Below, piece after piece: positions 46,206-54,367 of a stretch of DNA of 64,000 nucleotides (positions are counted from its first letter, which is position 1; each line of letters begins with the position of its first letter). The notes under the pieces were generated by a model, which was not told where the DNA came from, made no database searches, and worked only from the letters and a program-made list of their open reading frames with translations. Origin of the DNA: Anaerotruncus massiliensis (ex Togo et al. 2026) (GTDB lineage: Bacteria; Bacillota; Clostridia; Oscillospirales; Ruminococcaceae); contig NZ_LT962687.1 of the NCBI RefSeq assembly GCF_900199635.1, positions 977,501 to 1,041,500 on the forward strand, given 5' to 3'. The translations under genes and the position numbers were made by a program.

Positions 46206-46309
46206 ATGGTCCGCCGCCGCGCGGCATATATTGGGGCAGGGGGTGGGCAGATGGACGATGGTCCGCCGCCGCGCGGCATATATTGGGGCAGGGGGTGGGC
46301 AGATGGACG
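46206..46309 (+). repeat. Exact tandem duplication of 52 bp before the recombinase gene
   Basis: Two identical units start at 46206 and 46258. Each holds GTCCGCCGCCGCGCGGC, CATATATTGGGGC, AGGGGGTGGGCAG and an ATGGACGA. The second copy leads into a nine-codon frame (46303-46332) that ends in GTGA, overlapping the recombinase GTG. A diverged form stands at about 43290-43343. Confidence 0.9.
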
Positions 46310-46328
46310 AACGGGAACGGAGGGGGCC

Positions 46329-47828
46329 GTGAGCGCGGCGCGCGCGGCGCTCTACCTGCGCCTTTCCAAGGAGGACGGCGACCGGGACGGCGCCTCCCAG
46401 AGCATCCGGAACCAGCGGGATTTCCTGCTGGACTACTGCGGGAAAAACAGCCTGCCCGTCGTGGAAATCTACGCGGACGACGGCTACACGGGGACGAACT
46501 TCAACCGGCCGGGCTTCCTGCGCATGGTGGAGGACATCGAGGCGGGCCGGGTCGACACGGTGCTCACCAAGGACCTCTCCCGTCTCGGGCGCGACTACAT
46601 CCTGACGGGCTACTACCTCGAGCGGTATTTTCCCGAGCGGGGCGTCCGCTACATCGCGGTGAACGACCGCATCGACACGGCCGCCGAGCAGAGCGATATG
46701 ACCCCCTTCCGGGCGGTCTTCAACGACCTTTACGCAAAGGACATCTCCCGCAAGGTGCGCGCCGCGCTCCAGACGCGCCGGCAGATGGGCAAGTTTATCG
46801 GGACCTATCCGCCCTACGGCTACCGCAAGGACCCGGCGGACAGGAACCATCTTGTGGTCGAGGCGGAGGAGGCCGCGCAGGTGCGGCGGATCTACGCCTG
46901 GTTCCTCGGCGGGCAGACGGTGTCGGCCATCGCCCGCCGGCTGACGGAGGAGGGGGTCCCCACCCCCTCGGCGGGCAAGCGGATGGCCTGCGGCCAAAAG
47001 CCCGGCGCGGGGTGGAGCTATCCGATGGTGCGCCGCATCCTGTCGATGCCGACCTACCGGGGGGACCTGGTCTCCCGCATGTCGCAGAAGGTCAGCTACA
47101 AGCTGGACCGGGTGCGCCGCCTGCCGCGGGAGGAGTGGCTGGTCGCGGAGGGGACGCACGAGGCGATCGTTTCCTCCGCGACGTTCGAGCGCGCGCAGGA
47201 GCTGCTCGCGGTGCGCGGCTACGCCGCGCGGCGGAAGCCCGCGGAACCCAGGCCGCTGACCGGGCTCTTTTTCTGCGCGGACTGCGGCGCGCCGATGACC
47301 CTCTGGTCGAACGGCAAGGCGCGCTACTTCGTCTGCGCGGGGTGGAAGCGGAACCCTGGGGAGCACCGCTGTACCGCCCACTACCTGCGGGAGGAGGCGG
47401 TGCTCGAGGCCGTCCGCGCCTCCCTCGCGGAGCTGCTCGCCCAGGTGCGGGATCCCGGCGGGCTGGCGGAGGAGGCCGCGGGCCCCGCGGGGGAGGAGGC
47501 GGAAATCCTCGCGCGCAGGCTCGAACGGTCGCGGGACGCTTTGGCGGCCCTCTACTGCGACCGGGCGGAGGGTCGGGTCGGGCAGGAGGCGTTCGACGCG
47601 CTTGCCGGGCGGATGCGGCGGCAGGAGCAGGCGCTCGCGGATAAGCTCGCCGCCGCGCGGCGGCGGGAGGAGTCGCGGGAGGACTTCAGGGCCCGCGCGG
47701 CGGAGCTTCTCGGCGGCGGAGTCCTCACCCGCGGGCTCGCGCTTGGGCTGATCGAACGGGTCGAAGCGTCGGCGGATAAGGCTCTTGTGATCAGACTGCG
47801 CTGCGCCGATATCACGAAAAAGCGGTAG
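46329..47828 (+). CDS. Large serine site-specific recombinase
   Basis: 499 residues. Resolvase catalytic domain about 1-145: YLRLSKEDGD with the nucleophile Ser13, the LTKDLSRLGRDYILTGYYLE block and Arg residues of the active site; then the recombinase domain (GTYPPYGYRKDP, about 160-270), a zinc ribbon with FFCADCGAPM and VCAGWKR (about 310-345) and a C-terminal coiled coil (about 385-460). Family members integrate, excise or invert mobile DNA. GTG start at 46329 overlaps a nine-codon upstream frame, with AGGGGG at the site. No integrase cargo, relaxase or phage genes adjoin, so it may be a remnant or act on a small neighbouring segment. Confidence 0.92.
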   Translation: MSAARAALYLRLSKEDGDRDGASQSIRNQRDFLLDYCGKNSLPVVEIYADDGYTGTNFNRPGFLRMVEDIEAGRVDTVLTKDLSRLGRDYILTGYYLERYFPERGVRYIAVNDRIDTAAEQSDMTPFRAVFNDLYAKDISRKVRAALQTRRQMGKFIGTYPPYGYRKDPADRNHLVVEAEEAAQVRRIYAWFLGGQTVSAIARRLTEEGVPTPSAGKRMACGQKPGAGWSYPMVRRILSMPTYRGDLVSRMSQKVSYKLDRVRRLPREEWLVAEGTHEAIVSSATFERAQELLAVRGYAARRKPAEPRPLTGLFFCADCGAPMTLWSNGKARYFVCAGWKRNPGEHRCTAHYLREEAVLEAVRASLAELLAQVRDPGGLAEEAAGPAGEEAEILARRLERSRDALAALYCDRAEGRVGQEAFDALAGRMRRQEQALADKLAAARRREESREDFRARAAELLGGGVLTRGLALGLIERVEASADKALVIRLRCADITKKR

Positions 47829-48344
47829 ATTTGATGCTTGTCGGGGACGCGCGAAAAGCGGCGCGAAGGCGGTGAAAATGCAGGAATCAAGGTCCTTTGC
47901 TGCTTGATCAGGTGGGCAAATCTGCGTTTTTGCAAAAATCCGGAAAAAATGGTGGATTTCAGATTCGTAAGGTGCAGGATGCCGGCCGGGCCGCGGGCCC
48001 GGCCGGTTGTGCGGTTTCATGGATTATTGTGGCATGTGTAACGGCTGTCTGCGGTCACAAAATTATTTTTTGAAGTTTGAAAAAGAAGGAATCGCAAAAG
48101 AAAAATGCAAAAAATATAAAATATTCCATCCTGATCAAGCTCCAAAACCCTTGAAATACCAATGGGAAACTGCTATAATATCACTAAATAAAACGCGCAA
48201 AATTGTCTAAAAAAGGAAACCCTTTTACACGGTAACACTTCAACTTGATCAATTTGTTGCAACGGGCGAATGTGACTATCTTAAAAAAGTCCGGAATGCA
48301 GGAAAACTTTCCTGCCCGAATTTGACCCAAAGGAGGCCGCCGTT
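47829..48344. other. Intergenic region with AT-rich island upstream of the pilus operon
   Basis: About 516 bases. A GC palindrome (CCGGCCGGGCCGCGGGCCCGGCCGG split by its centre, 47982-48006) follows the recombinase gene. From about 48050 to 48260 the DNA is strikingly AT-rich compared with the rest of the window. Close to the pilC start stands a possible structured leader: CGGGC (48263) can pair with GCCCG (48314) around a CAGG/CCTG hairpin (48300-48314). AAAGGAGG at 48329-48336 serves pilC. No clear gene; a 67-codon frame at 48007-48210 is not convincing. Confidence 0.5.
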
Positions 48345-49532
48345 TTGCAGAGTTTCAAATATGTTGCCAGAGACGCAAACGGCAAAATCTTTCGGGGCGT
48401 TGTTCAGACGGAGAGCCGCGACGCGGCTTTCCGGAAGCTGAAGGACGGCGGCCTCTACAGCCTGAAGCTGGAGGAAATCGGGGAAGATGCCCACAGGCCC
48501 CAGCGCGTCAGACTCAAGGAGGTCGCCTTTTTTTGCCGCCAGATGGGTACGATGCTCGCCGCCGGCGTCACCGTCCTCAAGGCGATCGACATCCTTTGCA
48601 GCCGCGCCGACCGGCCCAAGACCCGCAAGGCTTACCTGCGCCTCTACGAGGACATCCAGAAGGGCCTTTCGCTGACCGAGGCGTTCAAGGAGCAGGAGGG
48701 CGTCTTCCCGCCGCTGCTCGTGAACATGGTCCAGGCGGGCGAGCTGAGCGGCTCGCTCGACCGGGTGATGGAGCGGATGGCCGAGCATTACGAAAAGGAG
48801 AACCGCATCCTCAACAAGGTGCGCAGCAGCCTCGTCTACCCGGTGCTGCTCGTCTGCGTCACGCTCGGGGTTGTGATCGGCCTGTTCGTCTTCGTGCTGC
48901 CGAGCTTTTTCACGATGTTCGAGGGCGCCGAGGTGCCGCCCATCACCAGGGGCGTCATGGCCGTGAGCGGCTTTCTCACCAACCGCTGGTACCTGGTGGT
49001 CGTCGCCGTCCTCCTGCTGGGACTCGGCTGGATCTTCCTGTCCGGGATGCCGCGTGTGCGCATGTGGATCGACCGGCTCAAAATCCGGATCCCGGTCTTC
49101 GGCAAGCTGATCATGACCGTCTACGTCTCCCGGATGACCGACGCGCTTTCGATCCTCTATTCGAGCGGCATTTCGATGCTCGACACCGTGAGCATCGCGG
49201 TGAGCGTGCTGGGCAACAGCTATATCGAGGGGCGGTTTGGCCAGGTCATCCAGGACATCGAGCAGGGGGAGATGCTCTCCGCCGCGATTGAAAAGACGGG
49301 GCTCTTTGACCCGATGGTCACCTCGGTGATCTACGTCGGGGAGCAGTCGGGCAGCCTCGACCGGATCCTGGAAAAATTGTCCGCGTTCTACGACGACGAG
49401 GCGCAGACCGCGATGCAGCGGATGGTGACGCTGGTGGAACCGCTGATGATGATCGTGATCGCGATCATCATCGGCATCGTGATCGCGGCGGTGCTGCTGC
49501 CGATCTACAGCATGTACGGGACGGTCCTGTAG
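48345..49532 (+). CDS. pilC: Type IV pilus inner-membrane platform protein PilC
   Basis: 395 residues, full length. Two GspF domains: the first with FCRQMGTMLAAGVTVLKAI (about 64-82) and LVNMVQAGELSGSLD, the second with VSRMTDALSILYSSGISMLD (about 262-281) and VIYVGEQSGSLDRILE; three membrane helices at about 165-190, 215-235 and 365-390. PilC links the assembly ATPases to the pilin pool. TTG start at 48345, AAAGGAGG eight bases before. First gene of the pilus operon. Confidence 0.95.
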   Translation: MQSFKYVARDANGKIFRGVVQTESRDAAFRKLKDGGLYSLKLEEIGEDAHRPQRVRLKEVAFFCRQMGTMLAAGVTVLKAIDILCSRADRPKTRKAYLRLYEDIQKGLSLTEAFKEQEGVFPPLLVNMVQAGELSGSLDRVMERMAEHYEKENRILNKVRSSLVYPVLLVCVTLGVVIGLFVFVLPSFFTMFEGAEVPPITRGVMAVSGFLTNRWYLVVVAVLLLGLGWIFLSGMPRVRMWIDRLKIRIPVFGKLIMTVYVSRMTDALSILYSSGISMLDTVSIAVSVLGNSYIEGRFGQVIQDIEQGEMLSAAIEKTGLFDPMVTSVIYVGEQSGSLDRILEKLSAFYDDEAQTAMQRMVTLVEPLMMIVIAIIIGIVIAAVLLPIYSMYGTVL

Positions 49533-49547
49533 GAGAGGATTTTTCAG

Positions 49548-50507
49548 ATGATTTTATCTGTGGAAATTTCAGCGCAATGGATCCATATGGTTTCGGCGCG
49601 CCGCAGGGGGCGCGGGGTGGAGATCGCCGGTTTCGGGCGGATGCCCACCCCCGAGGGCTGCGTCAAAAACGGCATCGTGGTCAACTCCTCCCAGCTTGGG
49701 GAGGCGCTGGCGCGCGTTGCGCGGGAAAACGGGCTGCGCGGGAAGCGGATGTGCCTTGCGGTGACGAGCCCGGCGATCTCCTTCCGCGAGCTGGAGGTGC
49801 CCGCCGCCAAGCCGCGGGACCTCGACCGGATCCTGGCGGGGGAGGCGGCGCACCTGTCCGCCTCCAAGCAGGAGAGCCTGATGGATTACGTCCTGCTCGG
49901 CTCGACCGAGCGGGAGGGCAAGCAGTTTTTCCGGGCGTGGTGCGCGGTCGTGCCGCGCTCGCTCGTCGACGGCTACCGGGACGCCGTGCGCAAGGCCGGG
50001 TTCCGGCCCGAGGCGTTCGACGTGGCGTGCAACGCCGCCTTCAAGGCCTGCCGGCTCGACCGGGACCTCCCGAAGGAGGAAACGGTAATCTACGCGGGGG
50101 TGCGGGAGGACGAGCTCTGCCTGAGCCTTTTCGGCGGCGGCGGAACCCGCCTCTACCGCGAGGCGCAGGTCGCGGCCCCGAAGAGCCCGGTGGAGAACGA
50201 ATACATCCTCTCCTCGCTCGTGCCCGAGACGGCGGACGCCGAAAGCCGCCAGGAGCGGCTGGCCCGCGCGGCGACGGCCCAGCTTTCCCGCCTCGTTCAG
50301 TTCCAGCTGATGCACGATAAGCAGCGGCCGGTCAGGCGGATTTTCCTCTGCTCCGACCTGTCGGCCGATTCGCGGCTGGCCGGCGAGCTCCGGGAGGCGC
50401 TGCGCGTCGACGCGGCGTCCGCGGCGGCGCCCGAGGGCTTCAAATGCCCCGGGGACTTTCCATACAGCGAATACCTCTACGCCGTGGGAGCGGCGATTCG
50501 GTTATAA
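49548..50507 (+). CDS. pilM: Type IV pilus assembly protein PilM (actin-like)
   Basis: 319 residues. N-terminal ILSVEISAQWIHMV and the ELEVPAAKPRDLDRIL block fit PilM/FtsA-like actin-fold proteins, which sit on the cytoplasmic face of the membrane, bind the N-terminus of PilN and couple to the motor. Sequence is diverged and the nucleotide-binding loops are weaker than in Proteobacterial PilM. Fifteen bases after pilC, followed by pilN. Confidence 0.85.
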   Translation: MILSVEISAQWIHMVSARRRGRGVEIAGFGRMPTPEGCVKNGIVVNSSQLGEALARVARENGLRGKRMCLAVTSPAISFRELEVPAAKPRDLDRILAGEAAHLSASKQESLMDYVLLGSTEREGKQFFRAWCAVVPRSLVDGYRDAVRKAGFRPEAFDVACNAAFKACRLDRDLPKEETVIYAGVREDELCLSLFGGGGTRLYREAQVAAPKSPVENEYILSSLVPETADAESRQERLARAATAQLSRLVQFQLMHDKQRPVRRIFLCSDLSADSRLAGELREALRVDAASAAAPEGFKCPGDFPYSEYLYAVGAAIRL

Positions 50508-50521
50508 AGGGGGCGGCGCGC

Positions 50522-51139
50522 TTGCGGGTCCGTCAGGTTCCAAAAAAACGGGATATCGACTTTTTTGCCGCGCTTAGGCGGCAGGAGCACCGGGGCCGGG
50601 GCAGCGCCCGCCGGCGGTCGCTGCTGCTGATCGGCGGCGCGGCCGTCATACTGGCCGTGGCGGCCGGCGTCCACGGGACGCTGGTCTCCTGGCAGATCTC
50701 CGACCTGAAGGAGGAGATCTCCCGCAACGAGGACTACCTCGCCGCGCCGGCCAACGCGGAAAAGTTCGGGGAGCGGGCGCAGATGCGCGCCTCCCGGGAC
50801 GCGCTCATGCGCTACAACCAGAAGAGCGAACGGTACATAGAGGTGCTCGAGGGGACGCGGCGGCTCTCCTCGGTGGATTTCGACCAGGTGGAGGCGCAGC
50901 GCCCCTCCAACGTGACGGTCGAGCGGTACACCTTCGACGGCGACACGATGGAGATCGCCTGCGTCTCCGCCGACAAGGACGCGCCCGCCAGATACGCCGA
51001 AAACCTCACCGGCGCGGGCGTGTTCGAGGAGGTCGGCTATTCGGGCTTCCAGTACCGCAAGGCGCATGACGGCGGCGTCTACGCCTTCACCGTCACCTGC
51101 AGGCTGTGGAATCCGGCGGGAGAGGAGGCGGCGCCATGA
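50522..51139 (+). CDS. pilN: Type IV pilus assembly protein PilN
   Basis: 205 residues: short cytoplasmic N-terminus with the PilM-binding type motif RDIDFFAALRR, one membrane helix (about 38-58), then an extracytoplasmic coiled coil (LKEEISRNEDYL) and a ferredoxin-like domain. TTG at 50522 is eight bases after AAAGGGGG; longer in-frame starts lie inside pilM. Ends by a four-base ATGA overlap with pilO, the usual PilN-PilO arrangement. Confidence 0.85.
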   Translation: MRVRQVPKKRDIDFFAALRRQEHRGRGSARRRSLLLIGGAAVILAVAAGVHGTLVSWQISDLKEEISRNEDYLAAPANAEKFGERAQMRASRDALMRYNQKSERYIEVLEGTRRLSSVDFDQVEAQRPSNVTVERYTFDGDTMEIACVSADKDAPARYAENLTGAGVFEEVGYSGFQYRKAHDGGVYAFTVTCRLWNPAGEEAAP

Positions 51140-51756
51140 CGCTCACGAAACGGGAAAAGCGGCTGCTCTTCCTGCTGGCGGTGGTGATCGTGGCCGTGTG
51201 CATCTTCCGGTTCGGCATGATGCCGCTCCATGAAAAGCTGCTCGAAGAGCAGCAGCGCCTGCAGGAGGTCTCCGCCGAACGGGCGGAGATGGAGGAGATC
51301 CTCCGCGACGGCAAGCTCGCCAAGCAGTACCGGCAGGCGGCGCGGGAGGCGGAGGACAACTACGGCTCCTTCCACAGCATCCTCAACAGCTACACGATCG
51401 ACAACATCCTCAACGGCCTGATGGAGGAACACGGCCTGCATGTGCAGAATTTGCAGATCTCCCCCTACCGCACGGTGCGGGAGGCGGAGATCCTCCCCGA
51501 GGCGGCGGGCTCGCAGGAGGAGGGCGAAGAAGAAAGCCTCCTGATGCTCAGCGAGGTGAACCTGCTGGCAACGGGAGGCTATGAGGACGCCAAGGCGTTC
51601 GTGGACGCGCTCAATGAAAAGAGCTTCTGCCTGCGGGTGGAGCACCTGCAGATCGATTTCAATTCGGAAAACGACTATGGCGACGAGGCGCGCGTCTCCG
51701 CGACCGTGCGGATCTACGGGGTGCGCATGCCGGAGGAGGACCTCGGCTTCGCCTGA
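51136..51756 (+). CDS. pilO: Type IV pilus assembly protein PilO
   Basis: 206 residues: KREKRLLFLLAVVIVAVCIF membrane helix (about 6-24), coiled coil (LLEEQQRLQEVSAERAEMEEIL) and an outer ferredoxin-like domain. Pairs with PilN to form the alignment subcomplex. Start is the ATG that overlaps the pilN stop, after GAGGAGGCG. Lipoprotein PilP and secretin PilQ are absent, as expected for a cell without an outer membrane. Confidence 0.85.
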   Translation: MTLTKREKRLLFLLAVVIVAVCIFRFGMMPLHEKLLEEQQRLQEVSAERAEMEEILRDGKLAKQYRQAAREAEDNYGSFHSILNSYTIDNILNGLMEEHGLHVQNLQISPYRTVREAEILPEAAGSQEEGEEESLLMLSEVNLLATGGYEDAKAFVDALNEKSFCLRVEHLQIDFNSENDYGDEARVSATVRIYGVRMPEEDLGFA

Positions 51757-51766
51757 CCGGCAGGCC

Positions 51767-51811
51767 AAAGCGGGGCCCCGCTTTGTGCTGCGCCTTCAAA
51801 AGGCGCAGCAA
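51767..51811. terminator. Bidirectional terminator pair between pilO and pilD
   Basis: Two adjacent palindromes: AAAGCGGGGCCCCGCTTT (51767-51784) and TGCTGCGCCTT/AAGGCGCAGCA (51787-51811). Confidence 0.75.
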
Positions 51812-51830
51812 CGCCCGCCTGCCGCCGCCC

Positions 51831-52598
51831 TTAAAGCAGGAAGAGAGACAGGTACCAGCCGACGAGCTCCTCTCCCCAGAGGAGCGACAGCCCCATGCCC
51901 GCCGCGAGGAAGGGCCCGAAGGGGAAGGCGGTCTTCCGTCCGGCGCCCCTGCGCAGGAGCAGGAAGACGGCCCACGCCGCGCCGGAGACCGACGCGAAGA
52001 GGATGGCGAGCAGCGAAAGCCGCCAGCCCGCGAGCAGGCCGAAGGCGGCGCACAGCTTGATGTCGCCCCCGCCGAATCCCTCCCAGAGGAGCGCGGCGAG
52101 CAGCATGGGCACGCTCACGCAGAGCGCGCCGCCCAGCCGCGCGAGCGGGGAAGGAAACCCCGGGGCGAAGAGGGAGCAGCAGGCCAGCGCCGCGAGAAAG
52201 ACGGAGATGCGGTCGGGGATGATCCCCGTGTCACGGTCGATCATCGCCGCCACGAGCAGCGCGGAGAGCGCGAGGCAGAGCAGGAGCGTCTTGGCGGAGT
52301 ACCCGTGGCTCAGGTAACAGAGGAGCCACAGCAGGGCGTTGGCGGCCTCCACGGCGGGATACCGCGGAGATATCCGGTCCCCGCAGCGCCGGCAGCGGCC
52401 GCGCAGCACAAAAAAGCTCAGCAGGGGGACGTTGTCGTACCATGCGATCTTCTCCCCGCAGGCGGGGCAGAAGGAGCGCCCCTTCGCGACCGAGATCCCA
52501 AGCGGGATGCGGTAGATGCAGACATTCAGGAAGCTGCCGACCACCAGCCCGAACAACAGGGCGAGCGCGGCGGGCAGCCGTTCAAATAACCAAAGCAA
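51831..52598 (-). CDS. pilD: Prepilin peptidase / N-methyltransferase PilD
   Basis: 255 residues, polytopic membrane aspartyl protease that cuts class III prepilin leaders and methylates the new N-terminus. Cytoplasmic zinc site CxxC...CxxC (Cys44, 47, 69, 72) and catalytic aspartates in IDRDTG (Asp121/Asp123) and GFGGGD (Asp179) are all present. It is the only pilus biogenesis gene here on the minus strand, inserted between pilO and pilB. Confidence 0.95.
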   Translation of the reverse strand: MLWLFERLPAALALLFGLVVGSFLNVCIYRIPLGISVAKGRSFCPACGEKIAWYDNVPLLSFFVLRGRCRRCGDRISPRYPAVEAANALLWLLCYLSHGYSAKTLLLCLALSALLVAAMIDRDTGIIPDRISVFLAALACCSLFAPGFPSPLARLGGALCVSVPMLLAALLWEGFGGGDIKLCAAFGLLAGWRLSLLAILFASVSGAAWAVFLLLRRGAGRKTAFPFGPFLAAGMGLSLLWGEELVGWYLSLFLL

Positions 52599-52664
52599 GA
52601 CGATCCCTCCCAGGCGGCGTTACCGCTACTTTATCACAAATCCGGCGGAAAAGGAAGTGCGCCT

Positions 52665-54350
52665 TTGAAAAACCTACCGTTGGGACAGGTCCTGGTCGAA
52701 GCCGGATTCCTGACCCCAGAAAAACTGGACGAGGCCCTCGCGCTCCAAAAGGAAAAGGGCGGCCGCCTGGGCGACCTGCTCGTGGAAAACGGCTACGTCA
52801 CCGAGCACAACCTCATGCTCGCGCTCCAGCAGCGGCTGGAGGTCCCCTTCGTGGACCTGCAGGAGGAGCGGATCGACCGGGCGGCGGTGCAGCTGGTGCC
52901 GCGCGAGCTCGCCCAGAAATATTCGCTCATCCCCCTGCGGGTGCAGGGCGGGGAGCTGACCGTCGCCACCAACAACCCCCTCGACTTCTACGCGTTCGGG
53001 GAGCTGGGGCTCGTCACCGGCATGCAGATTGTCCCGGTGCTCGCCACCAAGCGGGACCTCAACGACGCGATCCACCGCTGCTATGCCCAGCAGGGCGCGG
53101 AGTCGGCGCTGGAGGAGTTCAACCGCGAATACGAGGACGTGGCCGACCCCGCCCGGGGCGAGGACTACAGCGACATGCTCGAACGGGTCGAGAGCGCGCC
53201 GGTCGTGAGGCTGCTCAATTCAATCGTGGCGCAGGCCTACCACATGCGCGCCTCGGACATCCACGTCGAGCCGGGCAAGCAGAACGTCAGCGTGCGCTTC
53301 CGCGTGGACGGCGAGCTGATCGAGGCGATGCTCCTGAACTCGTCGGTGCACGTTTCCTTGATCACCCGCCTGAAGATCCTTTCGGGCATCGACATCGGCG
53401 AGCGCCGCGTGCCGCAGGACGGCCGCTTCTCCGCCGACGTGGACGGCAAGGCGGTCAACCTGCGTGTTTCCACCCTGCCCACCGTCTACGGCGAAAAAGC
53501 GGTGCTGCGCATCATGGGGGACAACACCCTCGACATCGTCGACGTGCGGGACACGGGCATCTCGGCGGACAACTACGCGCGCCTGGAGGAAGTGATGCGC
53601 AACCCCAACGGGATCATCCTCGTGACGGGCCCGACGGGCAGCGGCAAGTCGACCACGATCTACGCGGTCCTCCACCAGCTCTCGACGCCGAACGTGAACG
53701 TCGTAACGATCGAGGACCCGGTGGAAAAGCTGGTCGACGGCATCAGCCAGGTGCAGATCAACCCGAAGGCGGGGCTCACCTTCGCCTCCGGCCTGCGCTC
53801 GATCCTCCGGCAGGACCCGGACGTCATCATGATCGGTGAGATCCGCGACGTGGAGACCGCACGCATCGCCGCGCGCGCGGCGATCACCGGCCACCGCGTG
53901 CTCACCACCATCCATACGAACGACGCCGCGTCGACCTTCATGCGCCTCGTGGACATGGGCGTGGAACCCTACATCGTCGCTTCGGCGGTGGTGGGGGTCA
54001 TCTCCCAGCGGCTGGTGCGGCTGGTCTGCCCCCACTGCAAACGGGAATACGAACCGGACGAGAAGGAGCTCTCCCTTTGGGAGGGGCCGCGGCCGAAGGC
54101 CTTTTACCGCGGGAGCGGCTGCGCGCACTGCAACTTTACGGGATATTTCGGGCGGACGGCCATCCATGAGGTCGTGCCGATGCGCCACGAGCTGAGCCAG
54201 CTCGTCGTGCAGCGCGCGTCGGTCCAGGAGTTCCGGGAGTCCATCCGCGCCTCGGGCGGGCGCTTCCTCAAGGATAACCTCGCGGACCTCGTGCGGGAGG
54301 GGAAAACAACCCTCGCGGAGTACCTCCGCGTCACCTACAACATTGAATGA
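52665..54350 (+). CDS. pilB: Type IV pilus assembly ATPase PilB
   Basis: 561 residues. N-terminal MshEN/GspE-N domain (about 1-150; LGQVLVEAGFLTPEKLDEAL and LGDLLVENGYVTEHNL form the tandem motif that binds c-di-GMP in MshE). ATPase core with Walker A GPTGSGKST near 322, Walker B and His boxes (TIHTNDAASTFMRL), and the tetracysteine zinc motif CPHC...CAHC (about 454 and 486). Drives pilus extension. TTG start behind AAGGAAG. Overlaps an alternative pilT start by four bases. Confidence 0.95.
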   Translation: MKNLPLGQVLVEAGFLTPEKLDEALALQKEKGGRLGDLLVENGYVTEHNLMLALQQRLEVPFVDLQEERIDRAAVQLVPRELAQKYSLIPLRVQGGELTVATNNPLDFYAFGELGLVTGMQIVPVLATKRDLNDAIHRCYAQQGAESALEEFNREYEDVADPARGEDYSDMLERVESAPVVRLLNSIVAQAYHMRASDIHVEPGKQNVSVRFRVDGELIEAMLLNSSVHVSLITRLKILSGIDIGERRVPQDGRFSADVDGKAVNLRVSTLPTVYGEKAVLRIMGDNTLDIVDVRDTGISADNYARLEEVMRNPNGIILVTGPTGSGKSTTIYAVLHQLSTPNVNVVTIEDPVEKLVDGISQVQINPKAGLTFASGLRSILRQDPDVIMIGEIRDVETARIAARAAITGHRVLTTIHTNDAASTFMRLVDMGVEPYIVASAVVGVISQRLVRLVCPHCKREYEPDEKELSLWEGPRPKAFYRGSGCAHCNFTGYFGRTAIHEVVPMRHELSQLVVQRASVQEFRESIRASGGRFLKDNLADLVREGKTTLAEYLRVTYNIE

Positions 54351-54367
54351 ACCGGGAGGGGATGCCC

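Noticed and set aside
48007..48210. 67-codon frame in the AT-rich region upstream of pilC
   Set aside because: No ribosome-binding site, base composition unlike any gene here; more likely promoter/leader DNA.
47829..48344. c-di-GMP riboswitch (GEMM class) before the pilus operon
   Set aside because: The conserved GEMM blocks could not be found by eye on either strand, so only a generic structured leader is noted.
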